NCBI RefSeq assembly: GCF_002551245.1
Contig: NZ_NTGZ01000001.1
Location: 62,001 to 126,000, forward strand
Length of the DNA: 64,000 nt
DNA from: Streptomyces sp. rh34
GTDB taxonomy: Bacteria > Actinomycetota > Actinomycetes > Streptomycetales > Streptomycetaceae
Direction: 5' to 3'
Below the pieces are notes generated by a model. It saw only the letters and a program-made list of their open reading frames with translations. It made no database searches and was not told where the DNA came from. Shown one piece after another: positions 1-8,907 of the stretch. Position 1 is the stretch's first letter; every line of letters begins with the position of its first letter. The translations under genes were made by a program, and so were the position numbers.

Positions 1-349
1 CGATGTTGAGGACGGTGCGGCGGGTGTGGAGCCGCAGCTGCGTGGCCGCCTGTGGATAACTTTCCACCCCGTCACGGTCCCATAGCGACATCATGTCGCT
101 ATGGAAGGATCGCAGGTCAGAGCCGCGCAGCACGCGCATCCCGTTCTCGGTGAACTCCTCCTGATGCCGGTCGGTCAGCCTCCTGACCGCCCTTGTGGAT
201 ACTTCGAAGTAACGAGCCACATCATCTGTGCGAACGTGAATTCCGTCCGGGAGCATGACCAGGCTCTTCACCTTGTCGAGGACGTCGACGCGCCCCATCT
301 GCTCCCCGCGCAACGCGCGCGATTCGAGCAGGGCGACTTCCGTGGGCAT
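1..349 (-). CDS. Hypothetical protein with HTH-like segment, N-terminal part only (runs off window)
   Basis: An open frame runs from an ATG at 349 to the window edge (116 codons), so the C-terminus is missing. A purine-rich GAAAGGC lies 7-8 nt before the ATG. Residues about 37-64 (key stretch DDVARYFEVSTRAVRRL) look like a helix-turn-helix. It resembles, from memory, a Streptomyces family sometimes annotated as restriction-endonuclease-like, but no catalytic motif is visible in the part seen and I assign no function. A perfect DnaA box (TGTGGATAA, 51-59) and a one-mismatch box (194-202) lie inside the coding sequence. Confidence 0.7.
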   Translation of the reverse strand, partial: MPTEVALLESRALRGEQMGRVDVLDKVKSLVMLPDGIHVRTDDVARYFEVSTRAVRRLTDRHQEEFTENGMRVLRGSDLRSFHSDMMSLWDRDGVESYPQAATQLRLHTRRTVLNI

Positions 350-655
350 GGGTGTGCCTTTCGTACGAGGGAATGACGAGGGCGGCCCACACCCCGGGCT
401 TCAGGGGTGGAGGACGCTCACGGTTGCCACTCACTCGATGACCGGTCCGGTGGGCTGAGCCACACCCGGTGCCGGCATTCCCCTATTTCACGATCGCTAC
501 GACGTCACGGATTCCAGTTGCCTCCACGCGCCCTGTTCAACGACCTGATAAACACAACGACACGCATGGTTCGTCCGGTCGTACGACAGACGGCTCCCGC
601 CCTGTCCCGGGCGGGAGCCGTCGTGCGCGTGGACCTCAGTCCCGGGCCGGGGCCC
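350..655. other. Intergenic stretch without a gene
   Basis: 306 bases between the minus-strand start at 349 and the stop of the ABC permease at 656. It should hold the promoter of the gene starting at 349 and contains the strong hairpin at 590-621 that ends the upstream ABC operon. I see no convincing small gene, RNA gene or repeat in the rest. Confidence 0.6.
590..621 (-). terminator. Hairpin terminator of ABC export operon
   Basis: Perfect 13-bp stem (ACGGCTCCCGCCC with its complement) around a 6-nt loop (603-608), 34 bp past the stop of the last permease gene. It has no T-run, as is usual for Streptomyces terminators. Confidence 0.75.
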
Positions 656-1375
656 TCACTCCTCACCCGCGAGCTTCAGCGCCCGCAGCTTCTGGCCCGC
701 GTACCAGGTGGCGGCGACCGTGACCGCGACCAGCAGGACCGTGGCGAGCGGCAGGCCGACGTCCGAGGTCACCGCACCGTCGCCCGCGACCTTCTGGGCG
801 ACCGCCAGGGACCACTGCTGGACGCTGAGCGTCCGCGCACCGGGCACCAGACTGCCGAACAGGGCCTCCCAGACCAGCGCGTAGACCAGGCCGAGGACGA
901 CCGCGTGCCGGCTGACCGTGCCGAGCAGCAGGAACAGGGCGCTGTACGCGATCGAGGCGACCAGCGCCGCGATCGTGTAGGCGACGGCGACCTGCTGCCC
1001 GTTGCCGTTGAGGATCAGGCCCGCGAGAAGCGTCGGCAAGGCCGAGAACACCATGGTCACCGCGATGGCCACGATCAGCTTGGTGAAGATGATCGTGGGC
1101 CGTTTCACCGGCTTGGCGAGCAGATAGACGATCGAACCGTCGTCGATCTCGGGGCCGATCGCGCCGGTGCCCGCGATCACGCCGATCAGCGGCACCATCG
1201 TGGCGATGGCGAAACCGCCGAGGACGTCCGAGGCGACCTGGTCATCGGTTCCGGCGAACATGCGCACGGCCGCGGCGATCAGCAACAGCAGTGCGGGCAG
1301 GACGAACAGGATGGCGGCCCGGCGCCGGCCGAGCAGGGCCCGGTAGGTGAGCCGGGCGACTGTGGGGTCGTACAT
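656..1375 (-). CDS. ABC-2 type transporter permease
   Basis: 239-aa integral membrane protein of the ABC-2/NosY-like permease type, last gene of a four-gene export operon. About six hydrophobic segments are visible, the first at residues 20-40. The stretch near residues 76-105 (DDGSIVYLLAKPVKRPTI) matches the loop typical of these permeases. AAAGGAG precedes the ATG. It presumably forms the membrane channel for the ATPase gene 30 bp upstream. The substrate cannot be read from sequence; such pairs export lipids, drugs or peptides. Confidence 0.85.
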   Translation of the reverse strand: MYDPTVARLTYRALLGRRRAAILFVLPALLLLIAAAVRMFAGTDDQVASDVLGGFAIATMVPLIGVIAGTGAIGPEIDDGSIVYLLAKPVKRPTIIFTKLIVAIAVTMVFSALPTLLAGLILNGNGQQVAVAYTIAALVASIAYSALFLLLGTVSRHAVVLGLVYALVWEALFGSLVPGARTLSVQQWSLAVAQKVAGDGAVTSDVGLPLATVLLVAVTVAATWYAGQKLRALKLAGEE

Positions 1376-1405
1376 GACGGTGCACAGCTCCTTTCAGGCC
1401 ACTAC

Positions 1406-2317
1406 TCAGGCCGCTACGAGGTAGGAAAAGACCGATTCGAGGGACTCGTCGGACGGCGAGACGGTGAGCAGCCTGATGCCCTGCTCGCGGGCCACCCTCG
1501 GCAGCAGTTCGGTGAACCGCCCGAAGTCGACGGCCTGGATGCGCAGCGCCTTCTCGGTCACGTCGATCTCGATGCCCGCCGTGGACGGATCGGCGATGAG
1601 CGCGGCCGCGAGGGCCCGGTCGTCGCTGGAGCGCACGAGGTAGCGGTGCGGCCGGTCCGTCATCAGCCGGCGGATCTTCCGGAAGTCACCGGACGCGGCG
1701 TGACGGCCCGCCACGATCACCTCGATGTGCGAGGCCAACTGTTCGACCTCTTCGAGGATGTGGGAGGAGAACAGGACCGTGCGCCCCTCGTCCCCCATCC
1801 GCCGCAGCAGTTCCATCAGCTGCATCCGCTGGCGCGGGTCCATCCCGTTGAACGGCTCGTCCAGGAGCAGCACCGAGGGCTCGTGGACCAGTGCGGACGC
1901 CATCTTCACCCGCTGGCGCATGCCCTTGCTGTACGTGGAGATCTTGCGGTCCTGCGCGTACTCCATCTGGACCGTGGCGAGCGCCTTCTGCGCCTCGGCG
2001 CCTCCCAAACCCTGGAGTTCGGCGTTGGCGACGACGAACTCCTTGCCGGTGAGGAAGTCGTACATCCCCTCCCGCTCCGGGACGATGCCGATCTCCTTGT
2101 AGACGGCCTCGTTGCGCCAGATCGGCCGGCCGTCGAGCGTGACCTTCCCGGTCGAAGGGGCGAGGAATCCGCCCATCATGTTGATGAGGGTGGACTTTCC
2201 GGCGCCGTTCGGGCCGAGGAGTCCGGTGACGCCGGGCTCCACGGTCATGGAGACGTCGTTGACGGCGACCACGTTGCCGAACCAGCGCGAGGTGTGGTCG
2301 ATCTCGATGGTGGTCAC
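1406..2317 (-). CDS. ABC transporter ATP-binding protein
   Basis: 303-aa ATPase started at GTG 2317, whose GTGA overlaps the stop of the preceding permease, so the two are translationally coupled. Walker A GPNGAGKS is at residues 35-42, the signature YSKGMRQR at 129-136 and Walker B LLLDEP at 150-155. The Q-loop position has Glu in VPERE, common in this export subfamily. A C-terminal domain of about 90 residues follows the NBD. It energises export through the neighbouring ABC-2 permeases in the cytoplasmic membrane. Substrate unknown. Confidence 0.92.
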   Translation of the reverse strand: MTTIEIDHTSRWFGNVVAVNDVSMTVEPGVTGLLGPNGAGKSTLINMMGGFLAPSTGKVTLDGRPIWRNEAVYKEIGIVPEREGMYDFLTGKEFVVANAELQGLGGAEAQKALATVQMEYAQDRKISTYSKGMRQRVKMASALVHEPSVLLLDEPFNGMDPRQRMQLMELLRRMGDEGRTVLFSSHILEEVEQLASHIEVIVAGRHAASGDFRKIRRLMTDRPHRYLVRSSDDRALAAALIADPSTAGIEIDVTEKALRIQAVDFGRFTELLPRVAREQGIRLLTVSPSDESLESVFSYLVAA

Positions 2318-3222
2318 AGCCCGACCCTCCGGTAGCGGCGCATCAGGACGGCGTACGAGCCGGCGACGAGCGCGAGAACAACGATCAGGTAGACCACACC
2401 GGCCCCGGCCCCCGGGCCTTCCCCTCCGGGGAAGGCGGAGGTCGCGCCGAGGAACGCGGTCTGCACGCCGTCGATCAGCGTGATCGGCGAGAACAGGCCG
2501 AGCCACTGCACGGACCCTTCCGAACCGGTCTCCCAGGCGATGGCCTGGACCGTGGAGACGGCGCCGTAGGTGATGGTCAGGAGGGCGATCACCGCGGCGA
2601 CGCCGAAGCCGCGCCGCGGGGTCAGGGCGGCCATCACGAGGCCGAGACCGGCGAACAGCACGGACAGCAGCGCCACCGACACCAGTCCCTGGCCGAACCA
2701 TAGGGTCTGATCGGCGAAGTCGAACTTCGCGAGCAGAGAACCCACATAGAGGATGAGCAGCGGCACGCCCGTGAGGATGAAGAGCGCGGTGGCGGTGGCG
2801 GCGAACTTCGCCATCACGTAGTCGGCGCGTTCGATCGGCCGCGAGAAGTACAGGGGGACGCTCTTGAAACGGAGGTCCCTGGATACCGCCTGCGGTGCCT
2901 GGGCGGCGATGAACAAGCCGATGACGGCCTGGAGGTAGAGCGCGTACGAGGTGTACTCGACCACCAGCTTGCTGGTGTCCGGGGCGACCATGGAGACCGC
3001 CACCAGGATCGCCGCGACCAGCGCCATGACGCCGAACAGCAGCATGGGCAGCACCTTGGACTTGGCGGAGCGGCCCAGTCCGAAGGAGCCCCGCAGCGTC
3101 TGCGAGAACAGGGAGCGGCGGGCGTAGGCCCGGCCGAGCCGGGGTCCGTCGTAGGAGCGGTAGCCGATGTTGTGGATCCGGGAGGCGTCGCGCCCGGCCG
3201 CGGTCCCGGTCTCAGTGCTCAT
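2314..3222 (-). CDS. ABC-2 type transporter permease
   Basis: 302-aa membrane protein. A soluble N-terminus of about 55 residues is followed by roughly six membrane spans (first near 60-82). The motif near residue 125 (RFKSVPLYFSRPIERADYV) is typical of ABC-2 permeases. It overlaps the upstream ATPase gene by 11 bp and the downstream one by 4 bp. The order ATPase-permease-ATPase-permease suggests either one heteromeric exporter or two duplicated systems made together. Confidence 0.88.
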   Translation of the reverse strand: MSTETGTAAGRDASRIHNIGYRSYDGPRLGRAYARRSLFSQTLRGSFGLGRSAKSKVLPMLLFGVMALVAAILVAVSMVAPDTSKLVVEYTSYALYLQAVIGLFIAAQAPQAVSRDLRFKSVPLYFSRPIERADYVMAKFAATATALFILTGVPLLILYVGSLLAKFDFADQTLWFGQGLVSVALLSVLFAGLGLVMAALTPRRGFGVAAVIALLTITYGAVSTVQAIAWETGSEGSVQWLGLFSPITLIDGVQTAFLGATSAFPGGEGPGAGAGVVYLIVVLALVAGSYAVLMRRYRRVGL

Positions 3223-4240
3223 CGCGACCGCTTCCCTTCTGCTGTACGGCCCCGGCGGCGGCCGGGACGGCGGTGCTGCGCGCCCCGCCCTGTTCGGTAC
3301 GGAAGACCTCGGCGATGTGGTGGCGGCGCTGTTCCATGCGGACCAGGCCGAGTCCGAGCCCGGCGACGCTGTCGCGGACCAGGTCGTACGTGTCCTCGTC
3401 GGCCGCCTCGATCAGCAGGATGTGGCCCGCGCCCGGCAGCCCCTCCGTGTCGATCCCGTCGTGGCCGATGAGGGTGACCCCCGCGTCGGTGAGGACCTTG
3501 CGCAGCGCGCCGGTGCCGTCGGGGTGGGTGTCGCTGTCGGTCACCTCGACCGCGAGGGTCGCGGTGGTCTGGGTGAAGTCGCTGGTGGAGCTGGAGCGCA
3601 GAAGGGTTCCGCCGTCGATGACGACGACGTGGTCGCAGGTGCGTTCCAGCTCGCCCAGCAGGTGCGAGGTCACCAGCACGGAGATACCGAAGTCGGTGTG
3701 GATCCGGCGGATCAGGCCGAGCATCTCGTCGCGGCCGACCGGGTCCAGGCCGTTGGTCGGCTCGTCGAGGAGTACCAGCTGGGGGTCGTGGACGAGGGCC
3801 TGGGCCAGCTTCACCCGCTGCTTCATGCCGGTCGAGTAGCCGCCGATGGGGCGGTAGCGCTCCTCGTAGAGGCCGACGTGGCGCAGGGTGTCGGCCGTGC
3901 GCTCGCGGGCCGCCGTCGGCGGCAGACCCGACATGCGGGCCATGTGCACGACGAACTCGGTCGCCGAGACGTCGGGCGGCAGGCAGTCGTGCTCGGGCAT
4001 GTACCCCACCCGCTCCCGGATGGCGGCGCCGCTGGTCGCGACATCGAGCCCGAGCACTGCGGCCCGGCCTTCGGTGGCGGGGGAGAGACCCAGCAGGATC
4101 TTGATCAGTGTGGACTTGCCGGCTCCGTTGGAACCCACCAGACCGGTCACACCCGGTCCGATGTCCAACGTGAGCCGGTCAAGCGCGGTCACCCGGGGGA
4201 ACCGCATGCTCAGGGCTTCGGTAGCGATTACGGCTGTCAC
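3212..4240 (-). CDS. ABC transporter ATP-binding protein
   Basis: 342-aa ATPase, first gene of the export operon. Walker A GSNGAGKS is at residues 36-43, the signature YSTGMKQR near 140 and Walker B VLLDEPTNGLDP follows. A C-terminal extension of about 100 residues carries no recognised domain. Start chosen at GTG 4240 because homology begins there (VTAVIATEALSMRF). No Shine-Dalgarno is visible, but TAACGT lies 7 nt before the GTG, so the message may be leaderless. The open frame continues upstream without similarity to the family. Confidence 0.9.
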   Translation of the reverse strand: MTAVIATEALSMRFPRVTALDRLTLDIGPGVTGLVGSNGAGKSTLIKILLGLSPATEGRAAVLGLDVATSGAAIRERVGYMPEHDCLPPDVSATEFVVHMARMSGLPPTAARERTADTLRHVGLYEERYRPIGGYSTGMKQRVKLAQALVHDPQLVLLDEPTNGLDPVGRDEMLGLIRRIHTDFGISVLVTSHLLGELERTCDHVVVIDGGTLLRSSSTSDFTQTTATLAVEVTDSDTHPDGTGALRKVLTDAGVTLIGHDGIDTEGLPGAGHILLIEAADEDTYDLVRDSVAGLGLGLVRMEQRRHHIAEVFRTEQGGARSTAVPAAAGAVQQKGSGRDEH

Positions 4241-4443
4241 GGGAATGACGTTAGTGGCGCGGGCCACAGAGGTCGTCAGCCCTGACGGCTGGATCCGCGT
4301 CAGACTCCAGGCGTACGCGCCCGTAGGGGACCCCGCGAAGGACGAGGCCGGATCTCCGGGACGGGCGGCGCGACCGGGGTTCACCAGGGCCGGGGCCCGG
4401 GTTCCCACGGGCGGAGCCCCGGTTCCCTCGGGCCGGGCCGGCG

Positions 4444-4477
4444 TTTTCCACAGGGCGGGCGCCTGCGGTTGTCCACA
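4444..4477. other. Pair of DnaA-box-like 9-mers
   Basis: TTTTCCACA (4444-4452, one mismatch) and TTGTCCACA (4469-4477, matching the Streptomyces DnaA-box consensus) lie in the same orientation 25 bp apart, in the divergent promoter region of the ABC operon and the M24 peptidase gene. Confidence 0.55.
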
Positions 4478-4575
4478 GGACGTGCGGCCCCCTTGACGCA
4501 ACCGCTGGACATTGTCACATTCATCAGTGTCACGTTACGGGCACGTACCGCACACGGCAGGGAACGGACGGTGGC

Positions 4576-5436
4576 ATGACCGGCATGATCTCGGCAGTGC
4601 AGCACGAAATCGCCCCGGAGCTGCGGGGGTTCAGGGAAGTCCAGCGCATGGCCTACGCCTGCGCGGAGGCGGTCGCCGGTCAGTTGCGATCGGGGGTGAC
4701 CGAGCGCGAGGCCGCCCGGATGCAGCGCGCGTGGCTGCGCGAGCGCGGCGTGCGCGACTGGTTCCACCTCCCGTTCGCGTGGTTCGGGGACCGCACGGCG
4801 TTCGCCGGGTTCAAGGTGCCGCTGCAGTTTTTCCCGACCGACCGGAAGCTGGAGCCGGGGATGCCGTTCATCCTCGACATGGCCCCGGTGTACAAGGGCT
4901 TCACCGCCGATGTCGGGTATGCGGGGTGCCTCGGCCTCAATCCACTGCACGACAAGCTGATGGCCGATCTGGAGCCCCACCGCGAGCTGATCCTGCGGGA
5001 GGTGCGCGAGCGCCGTTCGCTGCGTGAGATATACGAGGACGTCGAACGCCTCATGCTGGCGCAGGGATACGCGAACAGACACCGGGCCTATCCATTCGGC
5101 GTGATCGCCCACAAGGTCGACCGCGTCGCCGAACGCCGTTGGTCGCCGCAGGTGTTCGGATTCGGCGCCCAATCCCTCAAGGGGTTGGTGAGCGACGCCC
5201 TGCACGGGCACCGGGACGGGTGGTCGCCGCTGTGGAGCCCCTATCGCTTCTCCGACCACCCGCCGCGGCCGGGCCTGTGGGCGGTCGAACCTCACCTCGG
5301 ATTCCGGGGTACGGGCGCGAAGTTCGAGGAGATCCTGGTCGTCACCGACTCCAAGGACCCCGAGCAGAGCGCATTCTGGCTGGACGACGATCTGCCGCAC
5401 GTGCGGCGCTGGGCCGAGGAGAGGGTGGCGGCGTGA
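4576..5436 (+). CDS. M24 family metallopeptidase-like protein
   Basis: 286 aa with the creatinase/aminopeptidase (pita-bread) fold. Residues D101 and D112 (LDMAPVYKGFTADVGY), H179, E238 and E251/E252 fit the five metal ligands of M24 enzymes, so it is likely active on peptides or a related substrate. Start ATG 4576; a second ATG nine bases on is possible. Its TGA overlaps the next GTG by 4 bp, making a coupled three-gene operon with the hydrolase-SDR fusion and a MerR regulator. The exact substrate is unknown. Confidence 0.88.
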   Translation: MTGMISAVQHEIAPELRGFREVQRMAYACAEAVAGQLRSGVTEREAARMQRAWLRERGVRDWFHLPFAWFGDRTAFAGFKVPLQFFPTDRKLEPGMPFILDMAPVYKGFTADVGYAGCLGLNPLHDKLMADLEPHRELILREVRERRSLREIYEDVERLMLAQGYANRHRAYPFGVIAHKVDRVAERRWSPQVFGFGAQSLKGLVSDALHGHRDGWSPLWSPYRFSDHPPRPGLWAVEPHLGFRGTGAKFEEILVVTDSKDPEQSAFWLDDDLPHVRRWAEERVAA

Positions 5437-7205
5437 ATCTGTCACAAGCGCGTGAGCGACGCGTGGTCACGGGAGGCGTCGAGCTGTGCGTCGCCGAACT
5501 GGGCGACGCGGGCCGGCCGACCGTGGTGCTGGTCCACGGCTATCCGGACAGCAAGGAGGTCTGGTCGGACGTCGCCGTCCGGCTGGCCGAGCGCTGGCAC
5601 GTGGTGCTGTACGACGTGCGGGGGCACGGCAGGTCCACCGCCCCGAAACCCCTCCGCGGCGGCTTCACCCTGGAGAAGCTGACCGACGACTTCCTGGCCG
5701 TGATCGACACCGTCAGCCCGGACCGGCCGGTGCACGTGGTCGGTCACGACTGGGGGTCCGTCCAGGCCTGGGAGTTCGTCACGGTCGGCCGGACCGAGGG
5801 CAGGATCGCCTCCTTCACCTCGATGTCCGGGCCGTCCCTGGACCACTTCGGGCACTGGATCAAGCGCCGGATGACCCGCCCCACCCCGCGCCGGGTCGGC
5901 CAGCTGCTCGGCCAGGGCGCGAAGTCCTGGTACGTGTACATGCTCCACACGCCGGTCCTGCCGGAGCTCGCCTGGCGCGGCCCGCTCGGGAAGCGGTGGC
6001 CCCGGATCCTGGAGCGGATGGAGAAGGTGCCCGCGGGCGACTACCCCACCGCGTCCCTCCCCGACGACGCGGCGCACGGGGCGTGGCTCTACCGCGACAA
6101 CGTCCGCGCCCGGCTGAGCCGGCCCCGCGCGGACGCCTTTGCCCACGCACCTGTCCAGCTGATCACGCCGACCTGGGACTCCTTCCTCTCCGAGCGGCTC
6201 TACGACGGGCTGGAGGACTGGGTCCCCACGCTGGTGCGCCGCTCGCTTCCGGCCAAGCACTGGGTGCCCCGCACCCGGCCGGACCAGCTGGCCTCCTGGG
6301 TCGACGAGTTCGTCACCACGAACGAATCCGCCGGGCGGGAGGGCGCGCCCGTGCAGCAAGCGGTGACGCAGGGCCCCTACGCGCAGCGGTTCGGCGGTCA
6401 GCTGGTCCTGGTGACGGGCGCGGCCTCCGGGATCGGGCGGGCCACGGCGTTCGCGTTCGCCGAAGCGGGCGCCCGGGTCGTGGCCGTGGACCGGGACGCG
6501 GAGGGGGCCGCCCGGACCGCGGAGATGGCGCGGCTGATCGGGGCGCCGGCGGCCTGGGGCGAGGCGGTCGACGTCAGCGACGAGGCCGCGATGGAGAAGC
6601 TCGCCGTCCGGGTCGCCGCCGAATACGGCATCGTCGACGTCCTGGTCAACAACGCCGGGATCGGGCTGGCCGGCTCCTTCATGGAGACCACGAGCGAGGA
6701 GTGGAAGAAGGTCCTCGACGTCAATCTGTGGGGAGTCATCCACGGCTGCCGGATCTTCGGCAAGCAGATGGCGGACCGGGGCCAGGGCGGCCACATCGTC
6801 AACACGGCGTCGGCTGCCGCCTTCAAGCCCTCCCGGGCACTGCCCGCCTACAGCACGTCGAAGGCGGCCGTGCTGATGCTCAGCGAATGCCTGCGGGCCG
6901 AGCTGGCGGAGAAGTCGATCGGGGTGAGCGCGATATGCCCCGGCATCGTCAACACCGGCATCACCGCCACCACGCGTTTCGCGGGGGCCGACGCGGCGGA
7001 GGAGGAGCGGCTGCGGAAGCGGACGAGCCGTCTCTACGGCCGGCGCAACTACCCGCCTACGAGGGTAGCCGACGCGATCCTGCGGGCGGTCGTGCGCAAC
7101 CAGGCGGTGGTGCCGGTGACCCCGGAGGCGCGCGGCGCGCGGCTGCTGTCCCGGCTGAGCCCCGGGGCCCTGCGCTCCGTCGCCCGGCTGAAGCCTCCGC
7201 TGTGA
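5433..7205 (+). CDS. Epoxide-hydrolase-like / short-chain dehydrogenase fusion (EphD-like)
   Basis: 590-aa two-domain protein. The N-terminal alpha/beta hydrolase (about 10-300) has the HGYP oxyanion motif at 35-38 and the Asp nucleophile motif GHDWG at 104-108, as in epoxide hydrolases. The C-terminal SDR (about 320-590) has TGAASGIG near 328 and YSTSK near 473. Domain order and length match mycobacterial EphD (about 590 aa), linked there to mycolic-acid modification. Streptomyces make no mycolates, so the substrate here must differ. GTG 5433 overlaps the upstream stop by 4 bp, and its own stop overlaps the MerR start, indicating strict co-expression. Confidence 0.9.
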   Translation: MNLSQARERRVVTGGVELCVAELGDAGRPTVVLVHGYPDSKEVWSDVAVRLAERWHVVLYDVRGHGRSTAPKPLRGGFTLEKLTDDFLAVIDTVSPDRPVHVVGHDWGSVQAWEFVTVGRTEGRIASFTSMSGPSLDHFGHWIKRRMTRPTPRRVGQLLGQGAKSWYVYMLHTPVLPELAWRGPLGKRWPRILERMEKVPAGDYPTASLPDDAAHGAWLYRDNVRARLSRPRADAFAHAPVQLITPTWDSFLSERLYDGLEDWVPTLVRRSLPAKHWVPRTRPDQLASWVDEFVTTNESAGREGAPVQQAVTQGPYAQRFGGQLVLVTGAASGIGRATAFAFAEAGARVVAVDRDAEGAARTAEMARLIGAPAAWGEAVDVSDEAAMEKLAVRVAAEYGIVDVLVNNAGIGLAGSFMETTSEEWKKVLDVNLWGVIHGCRIFGKQMADRGQGGHIVNTASAAAFKPSRALPAYSTSKAAVLMLSECLRAELAEKSIGVSAICPGIVNTGITATTRFAGADAAEEERLRKRTSRLYGRRNYPPTRVADAILRAVVRNQAVVPVTPEARGARLLSRLSPGALRSVARLKPPL

Positions 7206-8146
7206 CCGGGGGCGCACCGGCCGCCGAGTACCGGATCGAGGACCTGGCGCACGCCAGCGGGGCCACGGTGCGCACGATCCGCGCGTATCAGGACCGGGGG
7301 CTGCTCCCGACGCCCGAGCGGCGCGGGCGGGCGAATGTGTACCGGGAGGCCCATCTGACCCGGCTGCGGCAGATCGCGGACCTGCTTGACCGGGGTTACA
7401 CCCTGGCCAGCATCAAGGAGTTGCTGGAGGCGTGGGACGCGGGACGGGGGCTCGGCGGGGTGCTCGGTCTGGTCGCGGAGGTGCACGGCCCGTGGACGGA
7501 CGAGGAGGCCGACCGGATCAGCCGCCGGGAGCTGGACGCGCGGTTCGGCGGCCGGCAGGACGACGAGGCCATCGCCGAGGCGGTGGAACTCGGCGTGCTG
7601 GAGCGCGTGCCCGGCCGGGACGACGAATTCCTCGTACCCAGCCCGCAGGAGCTGGCCGTGGCGGTCGAGTTGTACGGTGCCGGGGTCCCGCTGTCCGCGA
7701 TCTCGGGCCACCTGAGGGAACTTCGCGGTCAGGTGGAGCACATCGCCTCCCGCTTCCTGGAGTTCACCACCGAGCACGTCTTCGCCCGCTATCTCGGCCA
7801 CCGGCCGCCCAGCGACTCCGACGCGGCCGAGGCGGCGTCCCTCGTGCGGCGTCTGCGGCCGCTCGCCCAGCAGACGGTGGACGCCGAACTGGCACGCGCC
7901 ATGCGGACGTTCGCGACCCGCCATCTGCATCACCACCTCGGCACGGAGGAAGCGGCGATCAGCGAGGACGCGATCCGCCCCGTGCTGCTTCCGGCCCGGA
8001 CAACACAGGCCGTTCAGGCGCTGGTTGGCGCGGAGCGTGTGGCGGCCTTCGTGGCAGCGGCCACGGAACGGGAAGTACAGGCCCGCACGTTGGATGATCT
8101 CACAGCAACACACATCAAAGAGAGCAAAATTGATGAAAGCCCCTAA
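7202..8146 (+). CDS. MerR family transcriptional regulator
   Basis: 314 aa. A winged-helix MerR DNA-binding domain occupies residues 8-78 (RIEDLAHASGATVRTIRAYQ). The C-terminal two-thirds is a long helical effector domain without the Cys ligands of metal sensors, so an organic ligand is more likely. GTG 7202 overlaps the stop of the EphD-like gene by 4 bp. As last gene of the coupled operon it may control it, but its position gives no direct evidence. Confidence 0.88.
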   Translation: MTGGAPAAEYRIEDLAHASGATVRTIRAYQDRGLLPTPERRGRANVYREAHLTRLRQIADLLDRGYTLASIKELLEAWDAGRGLGGVLGLVAEVHGPWTDEEADRISRRELDARFGGRQDDEAIAEAVELGVLERVPGRDDEFLVPSPQELAVAVELYGAGVPLSAISGHLRELRGQVEHIASRFLEFTTEHVFARYLGHRPPSDSDAAEAASLVRRLRPLAQQTVDAELARAMRTFATRHLHHHLGTEEAAISEDAIRPVLLPARTTQAVQALVGAERVAAFVAAATEREVQARTLDDLTATHIKESKIDESP

Positions 8147-8158
8147 ATCTCAAGAGGG

Positions 8159-8212
8159 TTGTCCACAGAACCGTCAAATTGCTTGTGGATAACCTGAGTT
8201 CGCTGTGGATCA
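8159..8212. other. Cluster of three DnaA boxes
   Basis: TTGTCCACA (8159-8167, consensus), TGTGGATAA (8184-8192, reverse complement of perfect TTATCCACA) and TGTGGATCA (8204-8212, one mismatch) lie within 54 bp of unusually AT-rich intergenic DNA between the MerR gene and kptA. Three boxes so close, two of them perfect, suggest a DnaA-binding or titration site. S. coelicolor has reported DnaA-box clusters near oriC (D78, H24, H69, from memory), and this may correspond to one. Confidence 0.7.
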
Positions 8213-8352
8213 AACCTGACGAAGGAAAAAGGCCGAAGAACTGCGGAAGAACGAGAACCCGACGAACCGACGAACCGAAGAGGCTACGAGGCGACGAGGC
8301 GACGAGCCGAAATGCGGATGCACGGCAAAGCCCGCCCGGGCACGCTGACGCC

Positions 8353-8907
8353 ATGGACGAACGTCGCACCGTCAAGGTGTCCAAGTACCTCTCGACCCAT
8401 CTGCGGCATCAGCCGGAACGCATCGGCCTCACCCTCGACGAGAACGGCTGGGTGGCGGTCGAGGAGCTGCTGCGCGCTGCGGCTCGGCACGGATTCGGCT
8501 TCTCCCGCGCCGAGCTCGACCACGTCGTCGCCGCCAACGACAAGCGGCGCTTCACCGTCGAGAGCGGCGTCGAGGGCGACCGCATCCGCGCCAATCAGGG
8601 CCACACCGTCGCGGTCGACCTGGACCTGCCGCCGGCCGAACCGCCCGCGTACCTCTACCACGGCACGGTCGCCCGGGTGATGGACGCGATCCGGACCGAG
8701 GGCCTGCGCCCCATGGCCCGCCACCACGTCCACCTGTCCCCCGACCGGGAGACGGCCACCCGGGTCGGCGCCCGCCGCGGCCGCCCCCTCGTCCTCACCG
8801 TGGACGCGGGCGCGATGCACCGCGCCGGCCATGTCTTCCGGGTCAGCGCCAACGGGGTCTGGCTGGCCGACGCCGTACCTCCGCGGTTCCTGCGACTGCG
8901 CGGCTGA
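8353..8907 (+). CDS. kptA: RNA 2'-phosphotransferase (KptA/Tpt1 family)
   Basis: 184 aa, usual length for the family. It would move an internal RNA 2'-phosphate to NAD, giving ADP-ribose 1'',2''-cyclic phosphate. Conserved elements seen are the N-terminal KYLSTHLRHQP (12-22), the RFTVE and RIRANQGH motifs of the RNA-binding half, and YHGT plus the H-x-H segment ARHHVHLSPD in the NAD-binding half. Start ATG 8353 fits family N-termini, although no Shine-Dalgarno is visible. Its bacterial role is unclear because bacteria lack the tRNA splicing that makes the substrate. Confidence 0.92.
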   Translation: MDERRTVKVSKYLSTHLRHQPERIGLTLDENGWVAVEELLRAAARHGFGFSRAELDHVVAANDKRRFTVESGVEGDRIRANQGHTVAVDLDLPPAEPPAYLYHGTVARVMDAIRTEGLRPMARHHVHLSPDRETATRVGARRGRPLVLTVDAGAMHRAGHVFRVSANGVWLADAVPPRFLRLRG

